A stretch of 64,000 nt of DNA from Symbiodinium natans (Eukaryota; Sar; Dinophyceae; Suessiales; Symbiodiniaceae), in NCBI GenBank assembly GCA_905221605.1, contig CAJNDS010000271.1:1-64000 (forward strand), in the 5' to 3' direction. The notes below the pieces were generated by a model. It worked only from the letters and a program-made list of their open reading frames with translations. It had not been told where the DNA came from and searched no databases. How positions within the stretch are numbered: the stretch's first letter is position 1; every line of letters begins with the position of its first letter. A program made the translations under genes and the position numbers. Below are positions 10,501 to 23,168 of the stretch, piece by piece.

Positions 10501-13500
10501 GCCGTGCTGCTTGTTTCATCTTACTTCCGCTGAGGCTACATGCGGTGGCTCGCCCACAAATACTCAGAGCCTTGGTCTTCATTGGCTCATGTCAAGTGCA
10601 TGTCGCCTCCCTCGACCCTGAGACATCCAGGATGGTTGTGAGCTTGAGCTCAGGTTTTGATCATCATGTCTATCCACCAGCCCCGAAGAGAGGTGGCCAG
10701 GCTGTGCGGCAGGGCATGACACGTTGAATCCACACCGCGCGCAAAGTAGGATGATGTTGAACGCAAAGGCATCTGTGGTGCGATTATCATCGCTTGGACA
10801 GTGCAAAGGGAAGCTGCATGCGATGTCCGTGTCTCCCGACCCCTGAGAGATGGCTTTTCAGATGCCTGAGAGGCTCTTCGACGACCTGATCCTCCTCACG
10901 TCAAGTCCTGGTCGGGCAGTCTACCAAGGACCAGTTGTCTGCTGGAGGGAGAGCATCCTTTGCTTCAGATGCAGTTCCAAGCCGTCACCCTCTTGTTTTC
11001 TGTATTCGATATGTGGTCCCGCTTAGGATGAGGAGTTCTCGAGGATTCTTAGATGACGTTGATCCCACCAGAGCAAACATGAAATAGAAGGACCGATGCG
11101 AGATTTGTCTGACTATGCAGCGAAGGCAAGGGGGGGGATTTTCAGACCAGCAAGCGGTTGGCCCACGAGCCTGAGCACGTATCGACGGGTAAACACATCG
11201 AGCAGGTTCACTGAGCTTCCGTGCTGGGTTTTAGGGTTTTCGGGTTTTAGGGTTTTAGGGCTTTAGGGTTTTAGGCTTTTAGGGTTTTAGGGTTTTAGGG
11301 TTTTAGGGTTTTAGGGTTTAGGGTTTAGGGTTTAGGGTATTCTCGTCCTTGGCATGTCTTCACTGGCGGCCAGGTGGGGTATCCGATTCCCCTGAAGCGG
11401 TGGCTCGGCTACTGGAGTTATCATTGAAGCATCTATGTAGCCATCTTCGGGGCACCTGCATGCGATGCCTCTTCACGTGCGGGGCACGTTCTGGAAGGAT
11501 CCCGAAATGTTTCGCAGATCGTAGCCGGATCAGGGCTTCGTCTGTTTTATTCTGATTTGCGCCCGATGCTTGCACACACTTGCCCTGAGCAGACCTGCTG
11601 TGGTCTTTTCGGATGAGCCGCGTGTCTTTGCACGACTGCATCACGTCAGAAGTACAAAGGGAATGCAAGGCGTTTGCAGCACTTGCCATGAGAGTTTTGA
11701 GGAATCCCACAGACTTTTGCATGGACCTGATCACGCCTGGCATGAAGGGAGCGAGGGAGGATGAGTTCGTGAGGCCGCTTTGCCTGTGTGTATACGTCCT
11801 TGATCGCGAGAGTAATGCTGTCAACTCCTGTGTCTGATTTTGATTTCGCTCTACGCGCAGTGTTTCAAGCGAGGCACTTCCAGGCGGTGCAAGCTCCCAC
11901 CATCGAAGAAGTGGTGAGGAAGCAGCTCACTGAGGACTTGCGTGCTTTCTGCAATTTTCTGTCGATCTTGTTGTGAAGGACGGTCGGGGGACCCCCGATC
12001 CCCAAATAGTAGGCTCCCCTTGTGATAAGGACCCCAATCAGGTACCCCTAAGTTCGGAAGCCCCCCCCAAATGGCAGCAAGCCCAAGAGACTCCTGCAGA
12101 AGGACTGCGGCAGTGCCATGGACATCCTCCGCGCGATGCGCGAGCCAATGCAGGCCTTCGCTGATTTCGCTGTTCTTCCCGGGGGCAGCTGGGTGTTAGG
12201 TGCCAGCTCAGATAGACGAACCAAAGCAAAGCGGTGGATTCCGACCCTTTCAGCCACACAGCGCAGACTTACCTGACTCCGAGTTGGCTATTGCGGATTT
12301 TTGGGAGGGTTTGGGGATTGGGTCCCGCAGTCAAGGGTTAGGTATTGAGCTTGCCGCAGTCACGCTGCTCCGAGGTGTTTGGTGTAATGCCACCACTCCG
12401 CAACAGCCGCCAGACCGCATGCGACAGAAATGTTTGCAAGACGAACTGTACTTCATTGGCTGGACTTCATTTTGGAAGATAGACATGCAGTCATAGCTGG
12501 CATTGTCTTCCCTCAGCCGCTGTGAATTGTGGCTCGAGGTAAGTATGGGGTGCCGTTCCGCACGCAGGTGGGCCATACCTTTTCCAAGAGGTAGGTGACA
12601 CCCCCGCGAAGGGGATCCATCAGAACCTGCATCGTTGGCAAAGCTATGCCAATCAATACTTCAGCAAAATCGAGGGTGATGTAGCAGCGTGCCTGATGTT
12701 GGTGCCTGATGTTGCCGAGCTGCGTGGGCACATTCGCCAGCCTCCTCAAGCCCTAAACCCTAAACCCTAAACCCTAAACCCTAAACCCTAAACCCTAACA
12801 CCCTCAAGCGGCTGCAGGTGCGGATCGTGGCCTGGCGCCAGTTCAAGCTGAGGCCCATCCGTCTGGTCTCGCCTCCAGATGAGGGCCCTTGCGTTTAGGG
12901 TTTAGGGTTTAGGGTTTAGGGTTTAGGGTTTAGGGTTTAGGGTTTAGGGTTTAGGGTTTAGGGTTTAGGGTTTAAGGGTTGGCTAACGCTCGAAGCACAG
13001 GGTTTTCTAGCTTTGCTTGCTGCAGACACAATGCCTTAAGCCCTAGCGGGCAACCCTCAACCCTCAACCGTAAGGTCCTAATCCCTAAGCCCTAAACCCG
13101 AAACCCGTAAGCCTGCTGAGGCCAAAGAACCCTTAATTTTCAAACCCCTGAACCCAACATATTTTGAGCCGTGACGTGTGCAGGTACCGAGACAAGACAC
13201 ACCTGTTGATGGACCTGGCTGCTGCAGCTTGCCGCAACAAATGGAGTGGTAGGGCTGCGTAGAGGACAGAAGTTCGCTCTTGCAAGTGAGTGGTAGGTAC
13301 GATTTTCACAGCAAGCCTGGATTGCACCGCAGGCTGTCGCCAAGGCTCTCATCTTGGGACTGGCTTTCTACGAGCCTTGCCCCAGATTTGATGCGCGATA
13401 AAGTAGGTCCGTGCGGAGACATGCGAGCGCTTGATTGGCCGGTGTCAAAAGACCCGGCCAGTTGGACTGTGAAGCTTCTCACTCACTTTTGGAGAAGAAG

Positions 13501-15905
13501 TAGCAGTTGTGCTGGACGAGACGATGCCCGAAAACAATCCATGGATTCGCAGGGTTGAGAGTTCTGGTGTTGTGTTATTCAAAGAATCTCACACAGTATG
13601 GTTTAGATCATGTGGGCACAAGCTGCATCAAACACTGGCTTTTTGGATGCTTCTGCACGTCCAGATGAGGACATTGGAGCAAAGGGGCAGCCCCACCAGC
13701 TGGGTTTCTTCTTCTTTGCTGCTCGGCACAATGAGCACGAGAATCTGTAGCGCAAATAGGTGCTGTATGCTGGATGATGATGACGATGATGACGGCGGAC
13801 GGTGAGTGGGTCCTTTTTGAAATTCTGTGTCCTTATTTAACATCTCTCGAGCAAAAAAATGTATGAAGAGCCCCCAACGACCATGATTCAAAGTTTTGAG
13901 TGCCCCTTCAACGGGGGGTCTTTTGTCATCTAGAAAACTACACACTTAAATCCTCAAGCGGCTGGGCTTGAACCTCAGGGGCTCAGGGGTGCTTGCTGAT
14001 TGAACCAACTTCAAAAAGAAGTTCTCTCATTCCCGAACATTTCTCGCCGCGGATGTTAACAGCAGAAGTCGACGAGTCTTTTTCGTGCGTGATTATGAAT
14101 GCAGGCTATTCTGTCATGAGCTATTAAGAAAAGTAGAAGCTAGCGTGCACCTTCTGGTTGAGAAGAGTTGTCTTTCTTGCGATAAGAAGATAAGAACCTT
14201 TGGTGCATGTTATCTCGTCATTCGCCATAAAGTACATGAGCTCAAAGTTTTTCGGGCAAGCAACAAAACAGAAAGAGATTCTTCATTTCTTATTGAGCAT
14301 TGTGTACTTCTCAGTGCAGGCGTGAGAAACTCCTCGTGCCATTCAGGAAAAGACCTGGGAGAAGTAGTCCAACTATAAGTGAGGGCGCCTAGCGGCCGGG
14401 ATCGCCCCAGTAGCTGCCCTATCCTCGTCACATCATCACCCCGGCTTTCTTCAGCATCAAGCCCCCAGTCTCTTCCCGTCTCTTCCCCCCCCCCCAGCTA
14501 TCCATGCATGTGTCAGACATGCCGACGAAGCGCTGGAGATATCAGGTCTTGATGGCCTGCTCCATCGACCAGGTGAAAACCATGCCGGCGATGATTGCGG
14601 AGTGCCGCGGAATGATTGTGGTGCTTGAGTGGGGGGAGATCTGTTTTCTCTCAGAGCCGCTGAACAAGCCGAACGCGGGGAAGAGCCCCCGTTTGACGCG
14701 TCAACCGCATGCAAGAACAGGCGGAACATCATGAAGCTGGAGACCTCTGAGGCCGCCCGAGCTACTGAATGGAGCTAGCTGACGCCGAATGGACAGTCGG
14801 ACCTTTGCCCAGGGCCTTTATCCACATGCCCAGCATCTGTTGCATTCGACGCCAGGCCTTGTACAGCGAGTGGGCCTACATTCTGCCGGTCACTCTCATG
14901 AGCGCGATGCAGGCCGACATGATGGGATGCAAAGCAATTCTCTAGCCTAGCACACACACACACACACCTTCTGTACAGCTTCTCATGCAGGTGACATGAG
15001 GACTGCCGGCAAGCCAGTAGGTCAGTGGTCACATGTGACTAAACAAAGTCGCTGCAGCACAGCTTGCTTTTGCATCCCGCCCCAGGCAATAGTGACGCAT
15101 TTTGTGCACCTCACCTGCACTAGGCGAAGCCAGGTTTATGACAATGCGGGTGCCTTGCTTCAGAGACTGCAGCGAGCAAGTACGCAAGCAAATTCTCGAG
15201 TCTCCTCGAGTCAGCCCAGTTTTCCAGTGCCGACCCTTTCGTTTCCCAAGAGAGGTGCAGTTAGGTAAAGGTGGAGTTGGTAGATAAATATAGACAAGCT
15301 TTTATTCGTGTGAACGCCTCAGGTTCATTGCGCTTCTATGGCCGTTTGTGTCATTTCCGGTCGCTCTCTTTGGGCAGCTTGGCTTGCTCTGAGCTGATCT
15401 GCAGGAGTTGTACGGAGCCGTTGGATTGGGGTTGGGGCTGGGCTGCTGCAGGGACTGGACACTGCAGTGTCAGCAGCCCCCCCTCCTCCTCCTCCTCCTC
15501 CTCATCCTCCTCGTCCTCGGTCACCTGAATAACGGAACTCATAAATCCGGGGTGTTGACGATCCAGGCATGTTTGGTTCTGGTCCCTGATGGTGAACACA
15601 GTCATGGACAGCCTCTACGTCATGCTCTCCGGCATCGCCAAGGACGTGACTCAGGGCAACTCCTGCCCAAGAGCCCTTGCATGGATGTCGCAGACAGTAC
15701 GCCCTAAATCTGGCGATGTCATGTTGTAGAGCTTCCCAAAGGCCCGTTTAACAGCCCAAGAAGCAGGAGAGCATGTGAGACACGAGCCTGCAGACCCCGC
15801 GCTCGCAAAATGATACAGCTCGAGGACGCGACGATTGCACAGATAATGTCGCTGCCTTTCCTCCTTGTCTTCATGCTGTACAATGGCAGCTTGGAGCATC
15901 TGGCC
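7529..15905 (+). CDS. ABCG-type ABC transporter, multi-exon (partial model)
   Basis: An ATP-driven membrane transporter of the ABCG family (nucleotide-binding domain before membrane domain), read from short plus-strand exons. In order: 7529-7569 LTFQDVSFSLP; about 7760-7814 KVILAPISGHYEP; 8348-8377 RLVALMGPS, spliced to 8653-8684 to give Walker A GPSGCGKTTLLDIL; 8826-8852 AGKKYAPHK; 9182-9250 NGRPRDMLWNRISAYVPQ with the Q-loop; 9375-9418 DDLMFAHLTVEEVL; about 9714-9750 ALEFAACLA; 9822-9876 IEAFLQAFGL; 10199-10221 GQRRRLSL, the signature tail; 10370-10429 VMFCDEPTSGL, Walker B/D-loop; 10654-10692 IHQPRREV, H-loop; 10862-10933 LFDDLILLT with GRAVYQGP; about 11700-11741 NPTDFCMDLITPG; about 11863-11930 PTIEEVV; 13184-13223 and 13333-13374, a first membrane segment; about 15841-15905, a late membrane segment. 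Several junctions keep phase. The seen introns start GA, GC or GT and end AG. Both ends and several membrane exons were not found. Substrate unknown. Gene identity is solid; the complete structure is not. Confidence 0.8.
8884..9037. mobile_element. Possible MITE in an intron of the ABC transporter
   Basis: A 154-bp AT-rich segment is bounded by inverted ends CTGTTGGTTAG (left) and CTAACCAACAG (right). The match continues imperfectly inward for about 24 bp. The interior holds inverted CCCTTTA/TAGGG phrases. I see no target-site duplication and no coding capacity. It lies in the intron between the exons at 8826-8852 and 9182-9250. Confidence 0.45.
11227..11338 (+). repeat. Telomere-like array, TTTTAGGG changing to TTTAGGG
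   Basis: About ten 8-bp TTTTAGGG units with a few variants change at the right end (about 11317) into 7-bp TTTAGGG units. It lies within an intron of the ABC transporter. Confidence 0.92.
12751..12980. repeat. Convergent pair of telomere-like arrays
   Basis: CCCTAAA units at 12751-12799 and TTTAGGG units at 12894-12980 face each other across about 95 bp of unique sequence, forming an inverted pair inside a transporter intron. Confidence 0.92.
15477..15519. repeat. CCT trinucleotide repeat
   Basis: A short (CCT)n tract with minor interruptions. On the minus strand it reads as an acidic poly-Glu run in an otherwise unrecognised frame. It sits between recognised transporter exons, so it is probably intronic. 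Confidence 0.85.
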
Positions 15906-18052
15906 GAGGGAAGCACGCTGTCACACCGAACAGTCGACGTAGGATCTGGCTTTGCGGAGACATCCATTTCTATGATGCAGAGATGGGAAGCAGGTAGTGC
16001 TCAGGATTGCATAGGCAGGTTCAGAGGTGCTGCCGGGGTTCGTGATTCGGGCCGTTGACCTGCTGGAGGTTTCACTGTTACAAGAACAACCTGCCCAAAG
16101 TGGTTGCTGTGGGCCTTGAATGTCTCTCCCGTGGCCTACGCGATGGAAGCCATCACAGTGTCCTGGCTCTGAGGAGTTTTATTGGGCACTGAGCCGTGGA
16201 CCCGAACCCTGAATCGGTTGCACATGTGCGGGCAATGTCCCATGAAGCTCATGGCTCCTTTGCCTCTTTCTTTGGTTGATGCCATTCAAATCCCCTGCAA
16301 GCCATGGTGGCCCCGATTTCTTTTGGTTGCTAAAGGAGGGTTGGGGTGCTCCGACTCGTAGTTCCTGACAGGAACCGCTAGTGAGAAGGCGCGGATTAGC
16401 CAGAACTCGTAGGGCATCTAGCAGGTGCTATGAGACTTGGTATGTTTGAACCTCAGCGATTCGGCCTCGCCCAGATGGCAGCTGCACGAATATGCGTCTA
16501 TGGGGGGCCTCCCTGCGGCAAGGACGTGCTCGGAAAGCTGCGAGAATGTTGCATCTTTAGCTGAGCAAGTATGGGCGGATAGAGGAATTCTGGCAAGGCA
16601 TCGGCTGAAGGGGTCCCACCAACCCGGGAACCAATTGCCTTTGTATGTCGGCCACAGCAGATGCCATCAAGGCATGGTCCCCAAACGGCCCGGATGCGCC
16701 TGTGAGCTTCCCCTCAGAACCAGCATAATTGGTGCAGTAGATCCTAGCCTTCAACTCCAGGACGGATTCTACCCCGCCCCTCGGCATTCGTGAGCAGTCG
16801 TTGGAGTCTTTTCAGGTCTCAGTCAGATGGCGGTGGCTTGTCGGTAGCTAGGGCCCACTGGGATGCAAAAAAGTTCGCCGGAACCCGTAGGCGCCCCGTG
16901 CTCAGTGGCCCTTTGTTCATCCAGCCTCAGAATCCGCAGTGCACTGATGCTGCCAAATGGCAGGAGAAACCTACATCAGGTTTGCCATTCTTCGTGTACA
17001 TATATACATATAGATAATATGTGCACATGCATAATGCATAAACAAAATGCATCGGATATATGTATAGGTGTATGTGAGTGTGTCTATTTATATGTATACA
17101 TACATACAAATAACGAGCTTCCAAACACACAACGTACACATCAAGTCAAGGCATGAAGGTGCTTTGCATGGTCGGCAGGGTCAAAGCCCTGTAAATGTAA
17201 CCCTATCAAGAACCATTCAGAACCCTAAGCCAAAGCCAACTGAAAGGGCAGCCAAGAGACTTAGAACGTAAACCCTAAACACTATCGGGCAGGCAGAAGA
17301 ACAGATCGCACCCAGCCCATGCATTCACATGTCGCAATCAGCCGAGGGAATCCTCGTGCAGTTCAGCTACGAGGAACAGACAGAGACAGCCATCATTGCG
17401 CCTTGGGAGCTTAAGTGGGGCGGAAATGTTGTCTGATGATGAGGGTTGGGTCATCAGGCTGTCGTTCTGAAGGTTTTGGGATGGGCTAAATCGCAGAATT
17501 CCGGGCACCGCAATTTGATCCCTTCGACGTGCAAGCATCAGTCAGCTGCATGCTGAAATTGCTTATCATGTAGAAAAGATGTAGCTCACCGGCCTGGACA
17601 AGAATCGCTGCTGTTTCGAGAGCCCAACTCTCCACTCTGGACAGCCCCACGACACAGGTGATGTGCGTTTGCATCCTTCTGTTCAGAGCCATTCATATGG
17701 TGTGCTTGAAGTTCTTAAACAACATCCAGAGGCAGGATGGCTTCGAGCTAGACACTTCTCGGATCAATTCCGCGTTTGCAATCTAGAATGGAGTGCTTCT
17801 ACCGGGATGATGCTGCGTTGTAGGAGCAACAGTTGCAATGGCGGCAGCATGACGAACCCAGCGTCTCGCCACACAACTGTCCCTGAAGGTGAGCTGTAAA
17901 CAAATACATACCTCCAGTGATGATGCACAGTTGTACTTTTTGGTACAAGGGCTCACTGCTCAGCCAAGATGAGCTGTGGGCCCTTGATCCTCTGCCCTTG
18001 TCTATCGTAGTTTTCGAAGGGAACTCCGAAGCGCTCTCTGTGTAGGATTGGG
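15906..18052. other. No recognised gene
   Basis: Mixed-composition DNA. Terminal exons of the upstream ABC transporter may lie here, but none could be identified. A TATG/TACA-rich microsatellite occupies about 16999-17110. No RNA gene or mobile-element terminus was seen. Confidence 0.5.
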
Positions 18053-18114
18053 GGTTTAGGGTTTAGGGTTTAGGGTTTAGGGCTTAGGGCTTAGGGCTTA
18101 GGGCTTAGGGCTTA
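18053..18114 (+). repeat. Telomere-like array, TTTAGGG changing to CTTAGGG
   Basis: About four TTTAGGG units are followed by about five CTTAGGG units, so a variant repeat has itself been amplified. Confidence 0.92.
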
Positions 18115-19073
18115 AGTTTTGTTGGGTTTATATGGGTTTGTATATACAACATCTACGCCGCAATGTGACGATGTGACGACTGCAAGGTCGTCATCAGTAT
18201 TGCCCCTTCGTCCCAGATCTGCAGATAGACAACTTTCGAAGCAAAACTTGCGCCTCTGGCTCGATCTAGCCGGACTTGAAGTCCGTTCAGAGTACGGAGG
18301 CACGTGTTTTGGCTCCAACAGCTTGTATAGTAATGAACCTGCACACTTCAAAGCAAGAGTTCTTCTGACCATGTGCTAGAAACGACGTCCATTCAAGCCG
18401 GGGTTGGGAAATCATGGCATGCACCCGACATTTCCCAACACAGCCCGCGCATGGTCTTTTTACGTAGGCAATTTCCTACAAACCGAAACGTGAAGGACTT
18501 TTGCACGAGGCATGCGCTGCAAGGCCCTAGCCCCCCGTAAACCCAAAAGTTTAGGGTTTACTCTAGGGTTTAGGGAACCTCTAGCCTAAAACCATAACCT
18601 CTGAACCCTTTCTGCACCTGCTGCACAAGATGGCATTGCCTGGGGCCGGGAAGGGCAACGTATGGCCCAGGACACCCTCCAAGCAGTTCTAAGCACACCC
18701 GGTGCTGTTTGCCAAGCTCCGCTAGAACAACACCCTTTCAACTGTTCTCAATCTCGAAGTCTGAAATCCGAGTCCGTGGGCCATCCCAAACCCTGAAGCC
18801 TCTCAATATGCATGGACCCAACCAGACCAGCCTGTGGGCATCGGAGAAAGAGTTGTGCCATGGTGTGCCGATTGCAAGTGAAAGCCGACTCAGCGCTTCT
18901 CGTGGACGTTGGCTTGAACGCAATCAATCCCGGAATTATGGCAAGAGTGCCATGTTTTGAGGAGCCTTGCCTGCGCGTGCGCTAGCCACGAGAGCCGAAT
19001 CTAGATGTTGAAGAACTCATATAGGCTCAATATTTGGGAAATGTGATGATATTATTATTTATGTATATGGCCA
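18115..19073. other. No recognised gene
   Basis: Unique-looking sequence with short chance frames on both strands and a brief TTTAGGGTTTA phrase near 18551. Nothing could be assigned. Confidence 0.5.
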
Positions 19074-19712
19074 TCATACACATGCATTTTCTAATGCACA
19101 TTTTCCTTTTCTGTCTACATTATCATAACCTTTCCTAGAGAAAGTCAGGACTTTGGGTTTTCTGAGATTTAGCTCTAAGGTTTGGTTTTTGAGTAATATG
19201 GTCTTGCCAGTCTTCTTGATCATGTTTATTCGTTTTCCATACGTCCTGGTCACTGCGCCACCCATCATGGTGCTCGTTACGCCACCCACCACGCCATCCA
19301 CGATACCACCATTTGGGATTAATGTACCTGATCTCGTTGTACCCGAGATTTTATGATTCTCGGAGGGTTGATGATTACTTTTCCTATTTGAGGTCAATCT
19401 CGAGTTCAATCAAAACTCCTGAAATTTCGTTGTGTCGAGATTTTGGGTTGACCAACCCCTAAATCCTAAATCTTCTTTACCGAAATCCTGAGATTTCTTT
19501 CCATATCGCCCTCCGAGAGATCGATCATCATTGGGAGATGGATCGTATTGGCTACCGATAGAATCTTCGTCTGTCAAGAAAGATTTCAATGCTGCATTAG
19601 ATCCTTTAAGGATTTTATCATATTCCTGATCTTCTGAAAATCGACGGACTCCAAACTCACGACTTCCATTATTTCGAACACGATGAATCCGAAACCAATT
19701 TGATCTTAGCAT
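19074..19712 (-). pseudogene. Unrecognised AT-rich reading frame with one in-frame TGA
   Basis: Two consecutive minus-strand frames (19712-19410 and 19409-19074) lie in the same phase and are separated by a single TGA, giving about 212 open codons in AT-rich DNA. The first half is charged (SEDQEYDKILKG, then an Asp/Ser-rich stretch). The second has a Gly/Val/Thr-rich stretch (GGIVDGVVGGV) followed by a basic tail. I do not recognise a family, and no splice site clearly removes the TGA. It may be a decayed gene or a chance open stretch; composition differs from the GC-richer genes nearby. Confidence 0.3.
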
Positions 19713-19950
19713 TTATTCTCCATAAAGATCGTACTCGCATGAATATGGAAGAAGAGAATGCGCATGACGGGTTGTGTTCTGGAGGTTGTTCCTGCAGGGT
19801 TGCTGGATTCAATGATTTCGGTTGAGGGTTTGAGGTTTATAAGAGCGCCACATGGAACACTTGCCGGCCTAGCTCTCTCCAGACACACCCTGTTTTTGCA
19901 TATATATATGGGTCACCGCCTATAGCGGTTCCCCTGTGTTTTTGCACATT

Positions 19951-20515
19951 CCCTTAAACCATCTAACCAAAAACCCCTCAAACCATTAAACCATTAAACC
20001 ATTAAACCATTAAACCATTGAACCATTAAACCATTAAACCAATGGTTTCCCCCATATGAGAATCCCCTTAACCATTAATTAAACCATTAAACCATTAAAC
20101 CAAGGTCTCCCCCCCAAACCATGAAACCATTAAACCATTAAACCATACTATTAAACCATTAAACCAATGGTTTCCCGCTTCTGAAAATCCCCTAAACCAT
20201 TAAACTATTAAACCATTAAACCAATGGTTTCCCCCTTATGAAAATCCCCTAAACCATTAAACCATTAAACCATTAAACCATTAAACCAATGGTTTCCCCC
20301 ATATGAGAATCCCCTAAACCATTAAACCATTTTCATGGCGGGCAACCAGTGGTTTAATGGTTTAATTAATGGTTTAATGGTTTAATGGTTTAATGGTTTA
20401 ATGGTTTAATGGTTTAATGGTTTAATGGTTTAATGGTTTAATGGTTTAAGGGATTTTCATAAGGGGGAAACCATTGGTTTAATGGTTTAATGGTTTATTG
20501 GTTAAATGGTTTAAT
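19951..20515. repeat. 8-bp array with strand switch
   Basis: CCATTAAA units fill about 19951-20330. After a short GC-rich centre near 20340, the reverse complement (TGGTTTAA) continues to about 20515. The left half also repeats a longer phrase with GGTTTCCCCCATATGA and AATCCCCT, whose reverse complement appears on the right. The whole block can fold back on itself. Confidence 0.92.
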
Positions 20516-20689
20516 AGTTCAATGGTTCTCCTGCCGAGGTACCTCTACCGCATCTTTTCTGCTCCTAAAGTTCTGATTCGCAAGCAGTGTCCCCTGTATC
20601 CTTTCTGCTCCGAATATTCTGAATCGCAAGCAGTGTCTCCCGTATCTTTTCTGCTCATAAGTATACGTATACTATATGGGATTGCGCCT

Positions 20690-22750
20690 TAAACCCTAAC
20701 TCTTAAACCCTGACTCTATAGGGTTCTAAGGTTAGGGTTTAGGTTGAATTGCCGGCTTAGGTTTCAATGCTTCAATCTTTAACCCTAAACCTGTCAACCT
20801 TAACCCTGTAGGGCTGGGGTGCCTACATCATCATCGGATTTGACAAGCTCTGCGGAAATCTCTATATGACAAGGTTATAACTTATTGCTGTGGTTATAAC
20901 TATGGGTTAGGGTTTGATTTTTATACACTTATGTAAACCCATTAGAATAAGGGGAACCCCATCACCCAACAAGCGAAATATCCCAAATACTTTACCTTAG
21001 CTAAAATATCTCAAGCAACCATTCCCCGATACGCAACACCTGAATTCCATCATTTAACGATATAGTTTGTGTATATGTTGAATCCCAGCAAGTAGTGAAA
21101 GTGACGAGCTCTGCGGATATATGTACATGACAAGGTTATAACTTTTTGCTGCGGTTATAACTATGGTTCAGGGTTTGATTGATATACATGTAAATTCACC
21201 TATAAGAAAATGAGGGCAACCCCATCACGCCCCAGTAAGCAAAACAAAACCTCTATCCCAAAAACTTTACTTTACCTAAGATCGCTCAAGCAACCATCCC
21301 CCGATAAGCAAAACTTGAATTATCCTCTTTCTTTATATTTTGAATCCCATGAAGTAGTTTTCAGGACATTCGCTCACAGTATTCTCGCGTCACCGGGGCG
21401 AAGAGCCCTACAAACGTAGACATAACCCTATGGGGTTTAAGGTTTGGGGATTTAAGCTCTAAGTGCTCTGGGGTTTTATGGTTCTATTGTATAGGTAATT
21501 AATGCCCAAACCTTAAACCTAAACCTTTAAGCCCTATAGGGTTCAATGGTTCGACAACCTAAGGTCTGGGCATGTATACCTTCAGCACCCTTTAGGGTTA
21601 AAACCTTTGAACCTTTGGGAGCCCTGTAGGGTTTTACGGTTCTGACCCTAAACGAATCAGGGTTAAGGTCTGAATGCCCGAACTTTAAACCCTTAAGATT
21701 AAAACTCTTTGAGTTTTCGTTTTAAATGCCTAAGTCCCAAACCCCAACCCCTTAAACCTTATCTCTATAGGGTTTAAAGGTTCGGGTTTAGGTTGAATTG
21801 CCGGCTTAGGTTTAAATGCCTCAATCTTAAACCCTAAACCTGTCAACCTTAACCCTCTAGGGTTGGGGCGCCTACATCATGATCGGATTTGACGAGCTCT
21901 GCGGATATATGTATATGACAAGGTTATAACTTATTGCTGCGGTTATAGCTATGGTTCAGGGTTTGATTTAGATACATGTAAATATCCTATAAGAAAATGA
22001 GGGTAACCCCATCACGCCCCAGTAAGCAAAACAAAACCTCTATCCCAAAAACTTTACTTTACCTAAGATAGCTCAAGCAACCATCCCCCGATAAGCAAAA
22101 CCTGAATTCTATCATGTAACGATATGGTTTGTTTATATTTTGAATCCCAGGAAGTAGTGAAAAGGACATTTGCTCACAGTATTCTCGCGTCATTGGGAAG
22201 AAAGCCCTACAAACGTAGGCATAGCCCTATGGGATTTAAGGTTTAGGGATTTAAGCTCCAAGCCCTATAGGGCTTTAAGGTGCCTTTAAACCCTGTAGGG
22301 TTGAATGGTTCAAGAAAACCTAAGGTCTGGGCATGTATACCTTCAGCACCCTTTAGGGTCAAAACCTTTGTTCCTTGTAGAGCCCTATCGGGTTTTAGGG
22401 TTCTGACCCTAAACGGCTCAGGGTTAAGGTTTAACTGCCTGAACTTTCAACCCTTAAGGTTAAATCTCTATGGGTTTAGGTTTAAGGTTAAAAAAAACCT
22501 AAATCTTAAACCCTAACCGCTTAGCCTTAACTCTGTCGGGTTGAACGGTTAGGGTTTAGGTTTCATTGCGGGCTTACGTTTAAATGCCTCAATCTTAAGC
22601 CCTAAACCTGTCAAACTTAACCCTATAGGTTTGGGGTACCTACATCATCATCGACTTGTTGCTGTGGTTATAACGATGGTTTAGGGTTTAAAATATATAC
22701 ATTTATGTAAACCTTTAAAAATAAGGGGAACCGCAATAGGCGGACGCCCA
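20690..22750. repeat. Diverged long repeat blocks rich in CCCTAAA-like words
   Basis: A segment containing CTACATCATCATCGGATTTG, GACAAGGTTATAACTTATTG and GGGTTTGATTT recurs at about 20820, 21100 (partial), 21870 and 22640. Two longer copies (about 20820-21430 and 21870-22280) are offset by roughly 1.05 kb. Between copies lie degenerate ACCCTAAACCTT/AAGGTTTAGGG words. It is non-coding. Confidence 0.8.
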
Positions 22751-23137
22751 TATATATATATATATATATAGACACACGCATACACCCCTCCGGTCAATGT
22801 CAATGCTCGTATGATATGATCAATATCAACCCTAAACCCAAGGAGGAGGCCGGGATGACCGCCCCGCCAAAGTCACTCCCGGCTCAGGGGCCCGGGGCAT
22901 GAACCCCTTGAAGCCCCGAGCCCTAGAAGCAGAGTGGGCCGATCCTTCAACATCTTCAACCCCAGCTCCCAAGCCCCCTAAGAAATACGAAGCCCTCATA
23001 GCCCTTAGTCCGAGATTCAGAGGCCAGATGATATCACCATCCTCAAGTCTCCCGGCTTCGAGTTTGGCGGGGTGGAGTCGGCAAGGCGGGGGAGTTTGGT
23101 GAGCGATGGGCGCCACATGAGAGTACTGCTGCATGAA
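22751..23137. other. Upstream flank of the DUF218-like gene
   Basis: A TA microsatellite occupies about 22751-22771, then GC-richer DNA follows. Opposing chance frames overlap at 22832-23134. No promoter motif can be defended. Confidence 0.45.
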
Positions 23138-23168
23138 GAGTAGTCATGAGTAGTCATTTTGGCTCAAG
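23138..23168 (+). other. Relict dinoflagellate spliced leader
   Basis: Positions 23150-23168 read GTAGTCATTTTGGCTCAAG, which matches the 3' part of the conserved dinoflagellate spliced leader (GTAGCCATTTTGGCTCAAG) with one difference. The word GAGTAGTCAT is present twice in tandem (23138-23147, 23148-23157), as if a second, shortened leader lay upstream. The leader is normally added to mRNA by trans-splicing, so a genomic copy at the start of an intronless gene indicates that a processed mRNA was reverse-transcribed and reinserted. Confidence 0.85.
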
